Positions 33,001 through 47,300 of a stretch of DNA of 64,000 bases are shown in pieces. Position numbers and translations under genes: made by a program. Each line of letters starts with the position of its first letter. Positions within the stretch are counted from its first letter, which is position 1. A model generated the notes under the pieces. That model had not been told where the DNA came from and did not search any database. It worked only from the letters and a program-made list of their open reading frames with translations. Origin of the DNA: Porites lobata (lineage: Eukaryota; Cnidaria; Anthozoa; Scleractinia; Poritidae); the NCBI GenBank assembly GCA_942486035.1, contig CALNXK010000040.1:2200001-2264000 (forward strand), in the 5' to 3' direction.

Positions 33001-36000
33001 ACCACGCGATTGATGCTTTTGCCACAGGTTTAAGCCATTTTTTTTAACAAGATCAAGTGGTTTATGTTGCTTACCACAATAGCAGAGTCTTGTAAACCTG
33101 AGAGGAAGGTCGATTGCAGCAATAACTATGGTGTCAGAATAACCCAACACATTTTGTGCAAGACAAATACGGTGCTGCACGAAAACTTTGATTGTTTAAA
33201 GGGGCTGTGTCACGGCGGTCCAGTTCATTTTGTTTAATTTTGCCAGTTACTCGCCCTCAATCGCTATGGAACTTAAAAGTAAACAAAGAAATTACATGTA
33301 AATGACAAAATCAGAGATCCGTGACAAACAAATATGTCTCCTGAGGATTATTTTTGAAGTTGCAAGCAGCAGGGATCAACTTTGAAAAACTGTTAGGCTG
33401 CACAGTTTTCAAAAACCCTAATTTCAATCCGTTTCAATCTTGCTTCAGTTTTACCCATCCGTGGCATCTGTTGTTTCTGTTATGTTATTTTAACCTTCCT
33501 TTAAAGTTTTAAGCGGTTATTTTCATGTTTCTCTTAATTTAACGGGCATTTTGTAATTTCTTATTTGGCTGAATTTTGTGACACAGCTCCTTTAAAGGGG
33601 CGTAAAAGAGCGTAATAACGCTTCGCCCATCCTCGGACTCCCGGTAGTGACTTCAAAGAGGGTTTCTATGGGGTTAACGACTAGCCTTAAAACAGCCCAA
33701 ACTTTTGGTCTTCTGATGTAAAAGAGGAAATTTTAGCCGTTAGTTTAAAAATAGTTCACAGTAAGAAATTTATTGAGTCAAAATAATTGTGTATCCCAGT
33801 TACAGCCGGTCGGTGCAACGCGGATAGCCTTGATACCATGAATCCCCTCGAGACGCACACCTCTTTGGACGCAATCCCTTGATTTGTATATAACATATTA
33901 TATACAAATATTTTTATATAAAAAATACACAAAAATAAAATATTTGTATATAAAAATTTGTATATGTTAACGACAAACACAGATTTATAACAGATCGGCA
34001 ACAACTCAAAATCTGTCAAATTGATGTACCTAAGCGATCTAGCAAGACTTGAAAACAGAAGAATACGTGCCTGAAAACCCTGCCTTATCGAAGACATATA
34101 ATTTGGACAGGTTAGAAACATTTTTCAGAAACGTTTCATTCCTATTAGTTTTCATGTCAAAATGTAATTAGTCTCTTATGTTATTAAAATGTCTCTTATG
34201 TACCTCGTCCGCCTAATATACAGTTTAATCCATTTCCTATGTAGCCAAGGTTACAGGTGCACTTAAACGAACCCCAGAGATTTGTACAATTACTAGCCTT
34301 TGGATGACAGAACGTGTTGCCACTGCACTCATTCTGGTCTGTTAAAACACAAACAAGAAAACAAAAAATATAAACAAGAAAAAATAAGGTGTAAAGCTAT
34401 TCTTATTACCAGGGTAACCATGGCAAACGCTTCAAGAGAGCTAAAATCATGCAGGAAAACAGGGAAAGAATGGTAGCGGTGGGTGTGTTATCTGATTTCG
34501 AGACAGGAAGACGAAGTTCAAAAAAACAGCACAGCCTAGTTCTTAATAGACGGACTTTTATGTTTCTAGGGTCTACAACCGAGTCAAAGATACAGAATTG
34601 GTACCTGTTCCTAGCCTGTTCGCAGATGTTTTTCTACTCTGATTTGGTGAAAGCGAGAGCGAGCGTAAAGCGCGGAACAGGCTAGCCTGCTCCAGGCGTT
34701 TAGTTAGTGGAGAGCAGAGCGAAGTGAAAAAATCGACGAAAAACGACTTACAGGTTACAAACAGGCAAACGACCGACTTGTTGGCGGGTGATGGTTAAGT
34801 TCTTCAGCATGCACGAGGTCGTTGAAACAGCAGTCACTCTCACCGCCAACAGTCTTAAACGGGACTCAACTCACCCGGATTATATAACCTACTTATAGAA
34901 AGACTTCTTGGTTGTTTATATAATTTTCATTGACCTTTTTTGCAAGTATACTGATGACAGTCACTGCACTTCACGTCATTCCACTTGTAGTTGTGTCCAA
35001 TGCCAAGTGTATGCGCACAGTCTTCATCTCCAAGATTATTTGGTTGGTTTTTGGCCCAAACTGTAAAGTTTCCTGGCCGGCCTCCTGCCCAGGTGAACGT
35101 TCCTTCCCTGGAAATATCATTTAATCCCAGCCAGGACTTTGCTCCATTGTAAAGACGTTGTATAAATACGTTTTCCTCATTACTATTGACGCTGACGAGA
35201 CTTGCGTTTTCCTGCCGGCAATTAGTCAGAGCTTCGGTCCAATTTGAGCACTTCTTGCTGACTGCATAGCAAAAGCTATTAAAGTAGCTCCAGCCAGGAT
35301 CACAGATATCTATATGTGATAAAAATATCAAAAACCCTAAAATCACTTTCGCGTTCGTGGATCCTTATGTCCTGGGCTTCGTCAGGTACAAACGAGCATT
35401 TTGTTAGACCCCGAACACATTGCATACGTAATTCCAGACGTAGTTAATCGATAAAAATCGATATCGAAAATCAATCGATATCTTCGATGTTAATCGATTT
35501 AACCCGCCTATGAATATCGCTTGATATCGGAAATCGATAGAAATCGAAGTCACCGAAAAAATAATTTATCTTCTATTATCGATTAACATAATTGATAACA
35601 ATCGATAGGAATCGATAGTAATCGATAACAATCGATTAAAATATAATCATCGATTTCTATCGGATAATCTTCGATATTAATCGAAGACAAAACTGTTTTT
35701 CTTTATCGATTTCTATCAATCGATATCGGAAATCGATATTTATCTTTGATTGATATCAATAATATTACTATCGATTAACTACGTCTGAACACCTTCATTC
35801 CGATCCTATGTATCACCCCGAAAGCAATAATGGCTCTTGATCACCCTTAAAAAATACGGAAGTTCAAAATTTATTCATAGAAATCTGAAGATTCATGTCC
35901 GAGTTTGTCTTTTGGGGTTCCGATATGGAACGATTTGCCCTTTGTGAGAGTGGTTCCCAAATAAAAACCCTCCTCCAGTCTCCAGGGGGCTCATATACGG

Positions 36001-39000
36001 GGTGGGGTCTTACAAAAGGCCTCTTTGGGACACAAATTTGCGGGCTTATTCGAAGGGCTTATAAGTGACGGGGCCTTTTTATGTTCGGAATTTTACGTCA
36101 GCTGGTATAAAATCCGCTTTCAATGTATTTGTTAACGCGAAAACAGGAGAAACGTGCACATGTGAACAGAGCCTACGAAAATACGACTTTTTATATGTTC
36201 AATCGAAATAACTATCAGTTTAGAACAAATTTTCAGTATTTGCTTACCTGTAAGCACTGCATAACTCACTGACAAGGGATCATATCTGGTTCCAAACAAC
36301 TCTTTGACGCAGACTCTGAATCCAGAGGCATTCATGTTCTAAAAACAGAACAGAACAAAACACAGATACACAAACGTCAAGCGGCATTGTTCGAACTAAA
36401 ACAACTGGCATTTGGCGGTGGATAAGTTCAGAAAATGACAAGTGCTGTATCTTTTCTTATTTATCACGTATATTTTGTATCACTGTATCATTATCATTAT
36501 CATTATCATTAATATTATTATAATAATTTACTGTCAAAGTAAGCAATCCGCTCGTGAGGCGAATTGTTTAGCAAGAGCACCAGCCTCCAGATACCTCGGA
36601 AATTCGAACACTGCAACTGAGCACACGAAAACAAAAAGACGACTGTCTAAGTGAGAGACTGGAGCAGGTGAACAACTCCCTGCCGACAAAAGCTAAGCGA
36701 GCTGTTGAGTTAGCTCCAGAGAAGGGATCATCAAATTGGCTGACCGTGATTCCCCTCAAACAGCTGGATTACAATCTGAATAAGAAGGAATTTAGCGATG
36801 CAATCAAGTTACGGTTCAACTGGGAAAAAACGGACACGCCCATCCTAAGCAGATCTACAAGAAGTATGAGGACGAGAAGAAGAGGCAGTATGCGGAAAGA
36901 GTAATGGAGATCGAACAGGGAACGTTCACTCCCCTAGTTTTCACGATCACAGGTGGAATGGCGGATGAGTGTGTTAAGTACCAAAGCAGACTTGCCGAGC
37001 TGATCGCAAATAAGAAGGGAGAAAGTTACTGAAGAGCAATTTCCTAGATAAGAACTAAAGTATCTTTCGCCATCGCACGCTCTGCGATACTATGCTTGAG
37101 AGGCTCAGGATCCAGAAAACGACAGCTAGACTTTGCTGACTCAGATCTACAGATCGAAAATATTAGAGCCTGCCCGAATTAATCACTTTTAGGAACTTTT
37201 TAAAGAATTAGGAATTTAGGAATACGAGATTTTATTCTTTTTAACTTGTTTCTTTTTTAAATGAAAGACGGATAATTCTCTTTGTAATAACTTAATTCAA
37301 AACTCTGGACTAACTGCAAGAGTTATTGATCGCATCTAAGCCGCAAGGCGATGTATTTGGGAAATCGTTATCGGCACAGTGATTGTATTTTCATGATTTA
37401 TATAATTCTTAGTGTTGGATGGTGCTAAATTCTTACTTCAAATATTTTTTTGTAAATTATGTACATATTTTTAAAGTTAAATAAAATTATTATTAATTAA
37501 AAACAGAAACTCATAAGGGGTTGAAACGTGTAACTCTCATATGTTTGCTTTGTCCGATGCTCGTGATTATTCATTTTCAAAAGTACCATATTTGGAACGA
37601 GAAGAAGAGATGACTGACCAATCAAACTTTGTAAACAACGTGATGTAATTTCACTTTAGGTTCCCGCGCCCGCTTAAATAATGGCCGACAAACGGGGGAA
37701 AAATACTCCCGAAAGCCGAGAAAGCTTTCAAAGGTTGAAACCAGGAATCTTACCAAACACTGAGCAGGATATTATTGCCTTACCACCCGGGCCAAACATA
37801 ACATTATGAAACCCATTTACGTCCTCACAATTTCTTGAACTTGCAGAACTTGTCACTTCAAAAAACGATGCCTCGTTGACCCTCTGCACAGTAAATTGTA
37901 CTGCAAATAGGCTTTTATAATTTTTATATCAAAAGTCTAGAGTAAACAGTAAAAAATATTTGCGAATAAAATTCATTAGCTGCGTATCCAAAAGTGTCCA
38001 AAAACTCAACCTGACATCTTCGCAAAAAGTGATGCGCGTAATGAATGTGAGAAGCATTTAAGCTTAAATTCAGCTTGGGTGTTGTAGTCACGATCATGTT
38101 TTGAGCTAATTTTCTGAATGAACAAACTCAAAAAAAAAAAGACAGAGAAGCCGTTTCTTGAAAATTTTTATTCAAAATCCAATTAAAGCAATTCGGAAAA
38201 CACTATCTGGATCGTGGATCCGTTCACGCAAGTGAAATCGGCTGAGCACATGGCAAAATTCAACACAAAATCCATCTAAAATCGGGGCACATTTTGTAAT
38301 TTTCCTTTAGCGCCGAAGAGAAAAATTTGTAAGACGTCTATGAAACAATTAAAAAGACATAAATTCCCTTTTCAAACACAGACCTTGGGCTCCGTCGTGA
38401 ACGAAACAAGGTTGAATTCCTCGAAAGACGATTTCTTGATGAAAAGTTTCCCTTCCTCCACAAAAAGGAAGCTGAGCGTTCTTTTGAACTTTCTCTTTCC
38501 ATTTTTTGTCTTTTAACGGTGTATTTTTAACCTTGAAATGCTGAACTCTTGTCTTAAAACATCTGCATGGTGATCGCGCGGCAGCCATTTTGTTGAAAAT
38601 GGATATCTGACACTAAGGTTTCCAAATATGGTAAAAGTGAATATTCACGAGCATTGAACGCGAGTTACACGTTTCAACCCCTTATGAGTTTCTGTTAAAA
38701 ATTATTATTGTCATTATGATTATTAATATTATCATTATTAATATTATTATTAATAGCGGAGCTCTCTCGCGCGCGCGCGCAGCGGAGCACCATGGGCAAG
38801 AAAATTTGGTAAACTATCCATCCGAGAAAATTTGCTTATGACGTAGCGTACGCCCGCCCGCCCGCCCACCAGTACACGCACGTCATGTAAGCCGATGTCA
38901 AATGTCACAATAGATCTTGCACAACTTGACTAGCCTCTTAGTTATGTAAGCCATCCGTATGAGTACGATTAGATTAACAGCTATCAAAATCAGACATCCG

Positions 39001-41342
39001 CTGACAATTATCACATGACCATCTCGCGGGCTCAGATGAAAGACCAGTCGTTTTGCCCATGTCACACTTACCAATTCAACATAAAAACGAAACTACGCCG
39101 GGCAAGGCTGTCAGTTGGCTGACAGTCGTTTAAAGTTATATTGGCAAGCCAAATTAAGGTCAATTGACAGCTGTCAAAATGGGACATGCGCAGACCACTA
39201 ATCAGAAAACTAATAACCTGGGCTCAGGTTCGCTCAGTTACACGATCTGGCATTTTCCAATACATGCCGGACGGATATGTCTTACTCACACTCGTAGTCT
39301 GTTAATTCGAATATTTGCCATTCTAATGAAGGTTAATTGACAGCTGTCAAACTAGAGTATACGCTGACCATCATTACCTGAGTGTATCGCGGGCTCATTT
39401 TTCTATCCATCAAGGTCACGTAGTGTTTAAAGTTTTGCGCTGATATTTTATTTGATCACGGGCTCAATTGGAAGCCCCATAGCTTAGAAAATCTATCCAT
39501 CCTAGAAAATTCGGCAATCACGTGACCGTACACCGACCAGCCGACCTTCCGTTCGTCTGTACCACAGGCATACCAATGTTTCATCTCACACTTTCTAGAT
39601 AGTTTGGGAGCCTGCAACCTGATATTGTACATCCATGTTTTGATTAATTGACAGCTGTCAAAATAGTGTTTCTGCTGACCAGTATCGCCTGACCGTATCG
39701 CGGGCTCAGGTATCGACCCACTGAGTTCGAGTCTTTTTTTGAAGGTATCGGCTGACAAGTTGCTACTTTTCAAATGATCGCAGGCTCAAGTTCAATTTTT
39801 TTTTAAATGCATAAGAAATAAGTCTTGCTCAAGAGCCGCACTTGTAAAATGTTGATTTGAACTGACCTCGGACGGGAAAATTCAACCGGCTTTTACATTT
39901 ACATGCAGGGAAGGCAATCGCTTTTGACTTTTGTCACTGTCACGCGTTGATCACGCTCTACGTCCAATTTTTATGTTCTGATTGGTCAAAACTTGACAGG
40001 TGAGTTCATGCGGAAAATTTATGCAGCGTCTGGTAACTTGCTTATTGATAGCTGGAGCTGATAGAGTTTTGTGTCATCTTGTGATGTCTTAAACTGTCTT
40101 TTTCTACTTGGTGTACAAAATGAAATACAGCTGCTCTCAAGATTGTTCTGTAATTCATGGCTGGTTTGTTTATTGCGCTTTTTGTTAACAAATGCACCGC
40201 TTGTCAAAGTCATTGGAAATCCGATTTCGGATGGTATCGTTTTCAAAATAGCTTACTCACTTGCCCTTGCTTGAGGCATAAGAGGATTGAAAAGTCTCAA
40301 GCGATTCTGGAACACTTGATGACTTTCAGAGGCAGTATCTCGACTGGTAAGCCTGAGCAATTATTGTCTTCGATGTGTTTTTTTTTTTTCGGTTTCCTGA
40401 AGTCGAGCGTATGGTTTACGCGGCTTAAGTTTATACACGAGCAATGATCTAACCTACAATAGTATCAGATTTAAAGAGCCTTTAGACATTTTTTGACCGC
40501 AAATTCAAAGAAAAGGTTCCGAAGATTATTTAGTTATGATTTTGGCTGTAAACAGAAAGCTCTGAGCGATTTTCTTGCCTCGAGATCATCTTGAAAAAGA
40601 GCAAACACCGGGAAGCCCGCTTAAAACATAAATAAGCTCATGCTCAGCCTCACTCATGATTTTCAGAGACACTACTCTCAATACTTCTCTTTGTGAATGA
40701 AAATTATTGTCTCTGTACACGTTTCACCGAATTATATTTATTTCATTGATTGTTAGTAGTCCCTCTGGCAATTTTTATCGCTGCACCGGTTGTTTCCAGT
40801 CGAACATAAACATCGCATGCAGAAATACTCAAACCGCCGCGCGTAAATATCACTCGCTTTTAAAGATTACAGATAACAAAACCATACACAGTTTCGTAAA
40901 TAAAGGGAAATAAAACCTAAACATAACAATTTCTCTATCATGTTAAAGCGTAAATGGTAACTCTATTAATCGCACTGCAAATTTGGTGCATGTCAAAAGT
41001 GAGAACCCGTCCGGCTGGCCGAAGAGTGATGTTAGGAATTTTTTATCGTTTTCATTAAAAGCCTATAGTTATTACCCTGCTAATCATAACTATAACAAAA
41101 TTGTCACATCTGATTGGCTATCAACTGCCCTGACTTCAGCCTTAATTGGACAGTTTAATAGGACAGTACGCGTCATACCTAAGTAATTGGACAGTACGCG
41201 CCATCAAGCGCGCGCTTAAATGGCTTTTTTTTTTCACTGGTAGCAAAACAAAATTTCGAATTTCTTGTGTTTTGATTTTAAAAATAGCCTATTATGTGAC
41301 AAATTTTGTTAAAGTTATGATTAATTGGTAACAGAACTTCGT

Positions 41343-41373
<31 letters not shown>

Positions 41374-44300
41374 GATTACACAAATCGGACTCCCGCTACG
41401 CGGTCGTCCGATTTTGTTAAGGTAATCACTCCTATGATTACAGACCGAATTTACCATTACATATCACATAGGACCAGATTTTTCTAACTGAAAAGTCCCG
41501 GCATTATAGAATTCTCTTCATGAAAACGTTTTATAATTCAATGCTATAATTTGTTGTGCAGAGGAAGAGCATGCTTTGATCGTCGTGGATATTGAATGAG
41601 TGGAAATTCTCTTGCAAAATTGTGAAAAACTGCAGAATTATAGGTTTAAATAGGGCAAAAAAGAACAAATTCTGTCCGAGGACTGTATGATAAAAAAAGG
41701 GCCTCATGGTACTGTTTACCTGAGACGTGATGAGAAAAAGTATGTCAGTGTGTCGCCACCAGATTCGTCGCCAAGATTTACCAGTAACCTAAACTTGTCG
41801 AACACAAAAAATCCGGCCTGATTTTTTTATTTTGGCCTCTCTTTTAGACAGAGTAATGCAACGTGAAAATTGGCTGCCACCAAGGACTATCGTGGCGCGT
41901 GTGTTTCTTAAAATTATATTTCGGGGTTGTCCAATTATCACGTAATTATCCATAGTCTCTCTAACGGAGCAATGTTCGAGAGACTGGTGAATGCCTTATT
42001 ATGATGCAACAGCTAATGCAAATACAATACTCGAATGTGATTGAACATGATTGCTATTCTTGGGTGTACAAATAAGACTATTTAATAAACCGATGTAAAA
42101 TTTGTTTCACTCTTGGACTGTCAAATTATTTTTCTCTAAAATCACTTAGCCTTTGCCTCAAAAGTCAAATGAATGTGCCCTGATCTGTGGATTACAAGTC
42201 TGATTGTTTGATTTAAATTATGAATTTATAAACGGGAGCTTTGCTTTTAGCCCTGGCTAAATCTATATATTATCCATCACAAGATGCAATCAGGGTGGTC
42301 AAAGAGACCATTAGTGTCATCAGCGAGTAGAAGGGACTCAACGTTACTAAAACAATTAAGGAGATCGTTGATATAAAAGATTAAAAAGAGGGCTCAGGTA
42401 TGGAAACCTGGGGAAATCCACATACTGTTGTCCTCCGTTCAGCTCTGCTCTCAGTATTTTTATAGTCTATTGCACATGTACCAACTGCAAATAAGTTTTC
42501 AAAAGATCAAGAAAAACTCCAGCCTAAAATTTGTTTTCGCCAGTCTAAGGGGCAATCCATTTGGCAAGATTAATTTTTGCATTTGACGTGGAATGACCCT
42601 CAGGGATGCCAAACTGTCTATCAAATAATACGCTGCTGTCCACTACATACTTCAAAATCGAATGCGAACAGCTCGTTCAAAATTAATTGGGAAATACTGA
42701 AAGGACCTAGAAAGGTTTTCTTAGAGACGGATCAGTCAAAAGGAAAACTGTTTTGATCCACTTTGCACTACTATTAATGATGATGATGATGATGATAATA
42801 ATAACAATAAATTCAATTACTTCTATCGCGCTATTTACATATAAATGAGGAAAATCTATTTACTAGCTGATAATCAATATGGAATATAAAATGCACTGGA
42901 ATAAAAATAAATTAAACCAAATAATCTTAATGAGTAAACTTAATACAACAAGAAAGCTCTAAAAAGCGTTTAAGTCTCGCTTGCTTGGAGATAAGATAAG
43001 AAATAAGGAGGCAATTAATTCTTAAGGAGTCTGTGTCCGAGCGTGGAAGCCATAGGGACCATGTGAGGAAGGAGAAACAAAAAAGCTAGCAAGCTAGCTA
43101 GGTTACACCGAAACCATTGACTGCCTTTGGTATATACAATAATATAATGTTCGCACTACAAACCTGTTGTCCCGACACGAGCAGCCTGTGAACAGGCTCT
43201 CTGTTTGGGGAAAGGGTGAAAAAATCGCGAGTAGAGGGTAGGGAAAGGGTCTTTCCCTTCCCTCTCCTCCCTCTCATTGAATACCTTAACATGTGTTAAG
43301 TAATAACTAAACGTTACGGAGTGAGGGCGACAACGATCGAAGGTCAAAACGGTTTTGCTCCAGCGCTGTGTTTTGCCTAAAGTCAAAACACGCGTGATCA
43401 GATTACGAGTCATAGAAGGTTCAAACACGCGGGATCAAATTGCGTTATGTGAATTCCAAACATTCTTAGTGGAAGTCCAAACGAATGCTGGCTACATACA
43501 TGCGACGCATGCGTAGTAACAAACTGGAGATTAGGATAGCGGCTCCTTTTGTCGCCCGCAATACCTTATTATCAAACCACATGCACAGAGTTTTAACGCG
43601 CAAAGCCGCACATGCGCCGATGTCATATTCACCAAAAGCACGTACTACTTTGTGCGATATAAATTTTACCTAGTTCAGTTTTTGTCTTGTCCCTATCTAC
43701 ATAAATTTCGTTTTAATTAATCATTCCTTTAACATTCAATTTCTTTGATTGTCAAGGCATCTTTTCACAGCGCTAATGGGAATTTTCTTTAATGACCTGC
43801 GGAAAGCTTCGCTACACTTGCAACTGACCTGAAATACAGTGTAGTGTCACACTAGAGCGATTTTTACCTCAATCCACGTGGAAATACCGTTGTTAACTGG
43901 GGATGAGTTCCCGGATACTTTTGTGCTGTGATTGGCAGCGATGAGCACTGTTGGAGTCGAGCCGTAACCTCTTGTGAATAACACGAACTGAAAAACAAGA
44001 AATACCCGAAAACATTTAGCTAAAACGTTTCACCATTCCTTCGCTAAAGTTACACAAAACTGGGAGTAACGTTTGACGACCAATCGTGTAATAAAAGTGA
44101 TACATATTAATTTTTTGTCTATTCTTACCTTGCAGTATGCATTATTATTTTCATCCATCAGTGGTGGGTTAGTGTTTTTGGTGCCTATAAAACCTATGCT
44201 GCCGTGCTCAAAAGACAGTGGCTTTTTCAGCGATTTAGAAAACGCAAACCAGTTCTGCAAACAAGAATTCATTGAAATTAGTAGTTGTTAACTACACTGA

Positions 44301-47300
44301 CTCCTTAAATATATCATCATCGTCATTAGACCTGTTATAATAATTGCTTTCAATACAGCAATTTTTCTGTAGACTCCGGGTGTACGTCGTTATGGCGGAC
44401 GGTCACGTTTGATAGGGCTTAATATAATTATGGCTACAACTGAGCAAGTTATTAGAATCTTCTGAAGAAGGATCTTGTTCCCCTCCACTTTAAAATGGGA
44501 AATATGTCAACCACTTTTTACATCTATTTACTGTAATTGTTATTATTTGGGCGTTGCCCAAATAGAGTAATCGAGATCGATTGTTTTGATTCAAAGTTGC
44601 AATAGGCCCGCAATACGTGCGAACGTAAACAAGCCAAAAAGGCGACTAGTCTGCCGCGCGATTTGTCACGACACAGCATTTATCCTCATTACATACATCG
44701 CACAGATAAGGCACGGAAAGCAATTCGGCAATAGAAGTCAAACGATTGAAAAAACAAGGTACACTGTGTGAAACAAACTATTAAGTTATTTAAATTTTTC
44801 CCATGGAAAACAATTGTCGTCGCACAAAAAAAGACACACATACAAAATTTCAGCCCCCCCCCCAACATTTTCATACCCCCTTCTCCATATTAAATGAAGT
44901 TTCCTTATCCACCTTTTCTCCATATAAATATTATAAAAAATAACCGCGAAAAAATCCTAAACAGAAAGCCTAACAACGTTTAAATAAGTACAAGTATGTT
45001 TTAAACTATTGATAAGGTCTCTCAAAACCACCACTTCATTTCAACAGACTGTAACTGCACTATCCTTTTGTAACCAAATTAGCACACCCAAAACTACCTC
45101 ACTGCAACACCTCAAATCACGTTTACCTTCCCAAAAAATATTTTTTGTTACTTCATATCAAATTCTACTAGAAACCAGTTTCACCAAGAGAGGATAAAGG
45201 GGACAGAGAAGGCATCCCCCATGTACACCCTATTCCATAGGCAATTCGTCTCGCGTTATTTTTAGAATCGGGATAAAGGTACCTCGCGCGCTGCGTGGAT
45301 GTTTCGTGGAGGTTTCGCGTGACTAAACGCCGTGCAAAACATGTCGGGCGAAGGGCAATGAAAGCGTAAAGAGATCGAGAGCATTTCTGAATATTGAAGC
45401 GAAATGAGTCGGCGCTCACCTGGGAAAAGGGTCTCGCTCGACTCTTTGACAGCCCGTGAAATTAGTTTAACTCGAAGTTATCGTAACCTTAGTGCTTTAA
45501 CAAAATGAGAAATTTCGCCGGTCTGTTGAAACCGGTCGTTTGTACAATAAAGTAAGTAGCAAGTAATATTCATGTACATGTAATTAGTTTTACAAATTTG
45601 AATTTTATTGTAGTTTTTTAAGTTGTTAAGCGCTGTTGATCAGTGAATGTAAATAGCGCTCTCGAAGTTATTAAATTGTCATTATTGTTATTATAGGACG
45701 CCAAGTGTTATTTTTGTTGAATAATAAAAGACTAATGAAAGAATAAATATCAAACCAGAAATTGCTCTCTTCAAACTGTAAATTATAAATGATCCTGAGG
45801 GAATATTCAGTGTGTTAAGGATTTCCCTGCTGTATTGTTAGCTCTATGCAAGAGAGGAAGGGCGATTCTTTTTTAATTTTCGTTTCGCTGACACAGCTTT
45901 AGCAGAAATCTCTCGTTTTCGTCGACAAAACGAATAGCAATATCGCTCTTCGCGTCTTCCGCCATTTTTTTCTGCCTCAATTCGTGAAGGACGCGTGGCT
46001 CTGATCGTGGGTCATCCACGCGGAACACATTCGAGCTATGTGATTGGCTGTTGTCCAATCCTCCTTGGGATCTGTGGTCTTAAAAATAACTCGAGACGAA
46101 TTACCTATGGAATAGGGTGTGTACGGAGGATGCCTTTTCTGTCCCCTTTATCCTCTCTTGGTTTCACTGATTAACAAACTACAGCCATTATCTTACTAAT
46201 CCACGCCCAATATAACTCCACGCCTTCCACTTCAAACATCTCAACCAACCCCTAAAACATACAACGCTACTGCACTACTAACACATCCTAATAGACATAA
46301 AAAACTTCACACACGCCTAGTAAATGGACGCGCAAATATACGGTCCCAGAGCGTCTTGTTTGGTTCTGTTTTTCGCCTGTTTTTAAAAGAAACGTATTTT
46401 GCAATATGGGGGCCAACCAGAAAACTGAATGGTTAACTTGGTCACCATAATCAAACCTTAATATTAACCAAATAAAATGAACGTATATACCTATAAACAA
46501 TAAAAAGGGTATGTAAGTTTTTAAGATTAGCAAATAAGTTGTGAGGAAATGAATTGAATTGAATTGGCACAAATCGGTAAATGCGATAGTTTGTACGACA
46601 AATCAAAGGCTTGGTTTCCAAACATTCGTCCAGATCGTCTTCATAGCCTCAATCAATGTACTTCGACGACTTGGACCGGATCCCGACGTTCTGAACGAAT
46701 ATTTAAAACTTCAGTCGTATCCAGGCAATTGCCATCGCCTCAATCGTTTGGATAGTCTCGCAACGCATCAGAAGTGTTTCTATAGAACTGTGTCGATCGT
46801 CTGTTTGAGACGACTTGGGCTATTATGCCAGCTATTCACTCGTGTTGCCCAAAGAATTTTGCTTAGCGACAACTTTTCATGAAAGAAATAATTACCCAGT
46901 TCTCTCTTTCCGTTTAAGAGCAATAAATATGCCTCTAGTTTTTACTTCTGACACATACCACACTAATATCCTCGTGTTTACCGTCGAAGTTTTGCAGTTC
47001 TCGAAGACAAACTTGAAATGAGCTACTTGTTACGTCTTCGGTCCAGATGAGAGCGGCATCATACTCTTGACCTGTTTTCAGATGCTCTGAAGTCACAAGG
47101 ACTACTGGGGCCTCAGTGAATTTTCCCTGATGAAAAAGCGAGTAAGTTTGTCAAAAATGGAATGTTCTGAAAATAACAACAACTAAAAAACAATTTGAAA
47201 AAGATTGAGTTAAGGAGGGTATTTTACGCGCACCGGCCACTTTAATCAGCAAAAACTGGAAAAATGGAGAAACTGGAAAACGCAATATAAAATGTTTTCC

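Noticed and set aside
33756..34121. 121-codon minus-strand frame after the EGF exon
   Set aside because: AT-rich low-complexity content, no domain, and the EGF exon joins exon 18 in phase without it.
46559..46882. 107-codon plus-strand frame
   Set aside because: No recognisable motif, overlapped by another open frame, and inside an intron of the opposite-strand gene.
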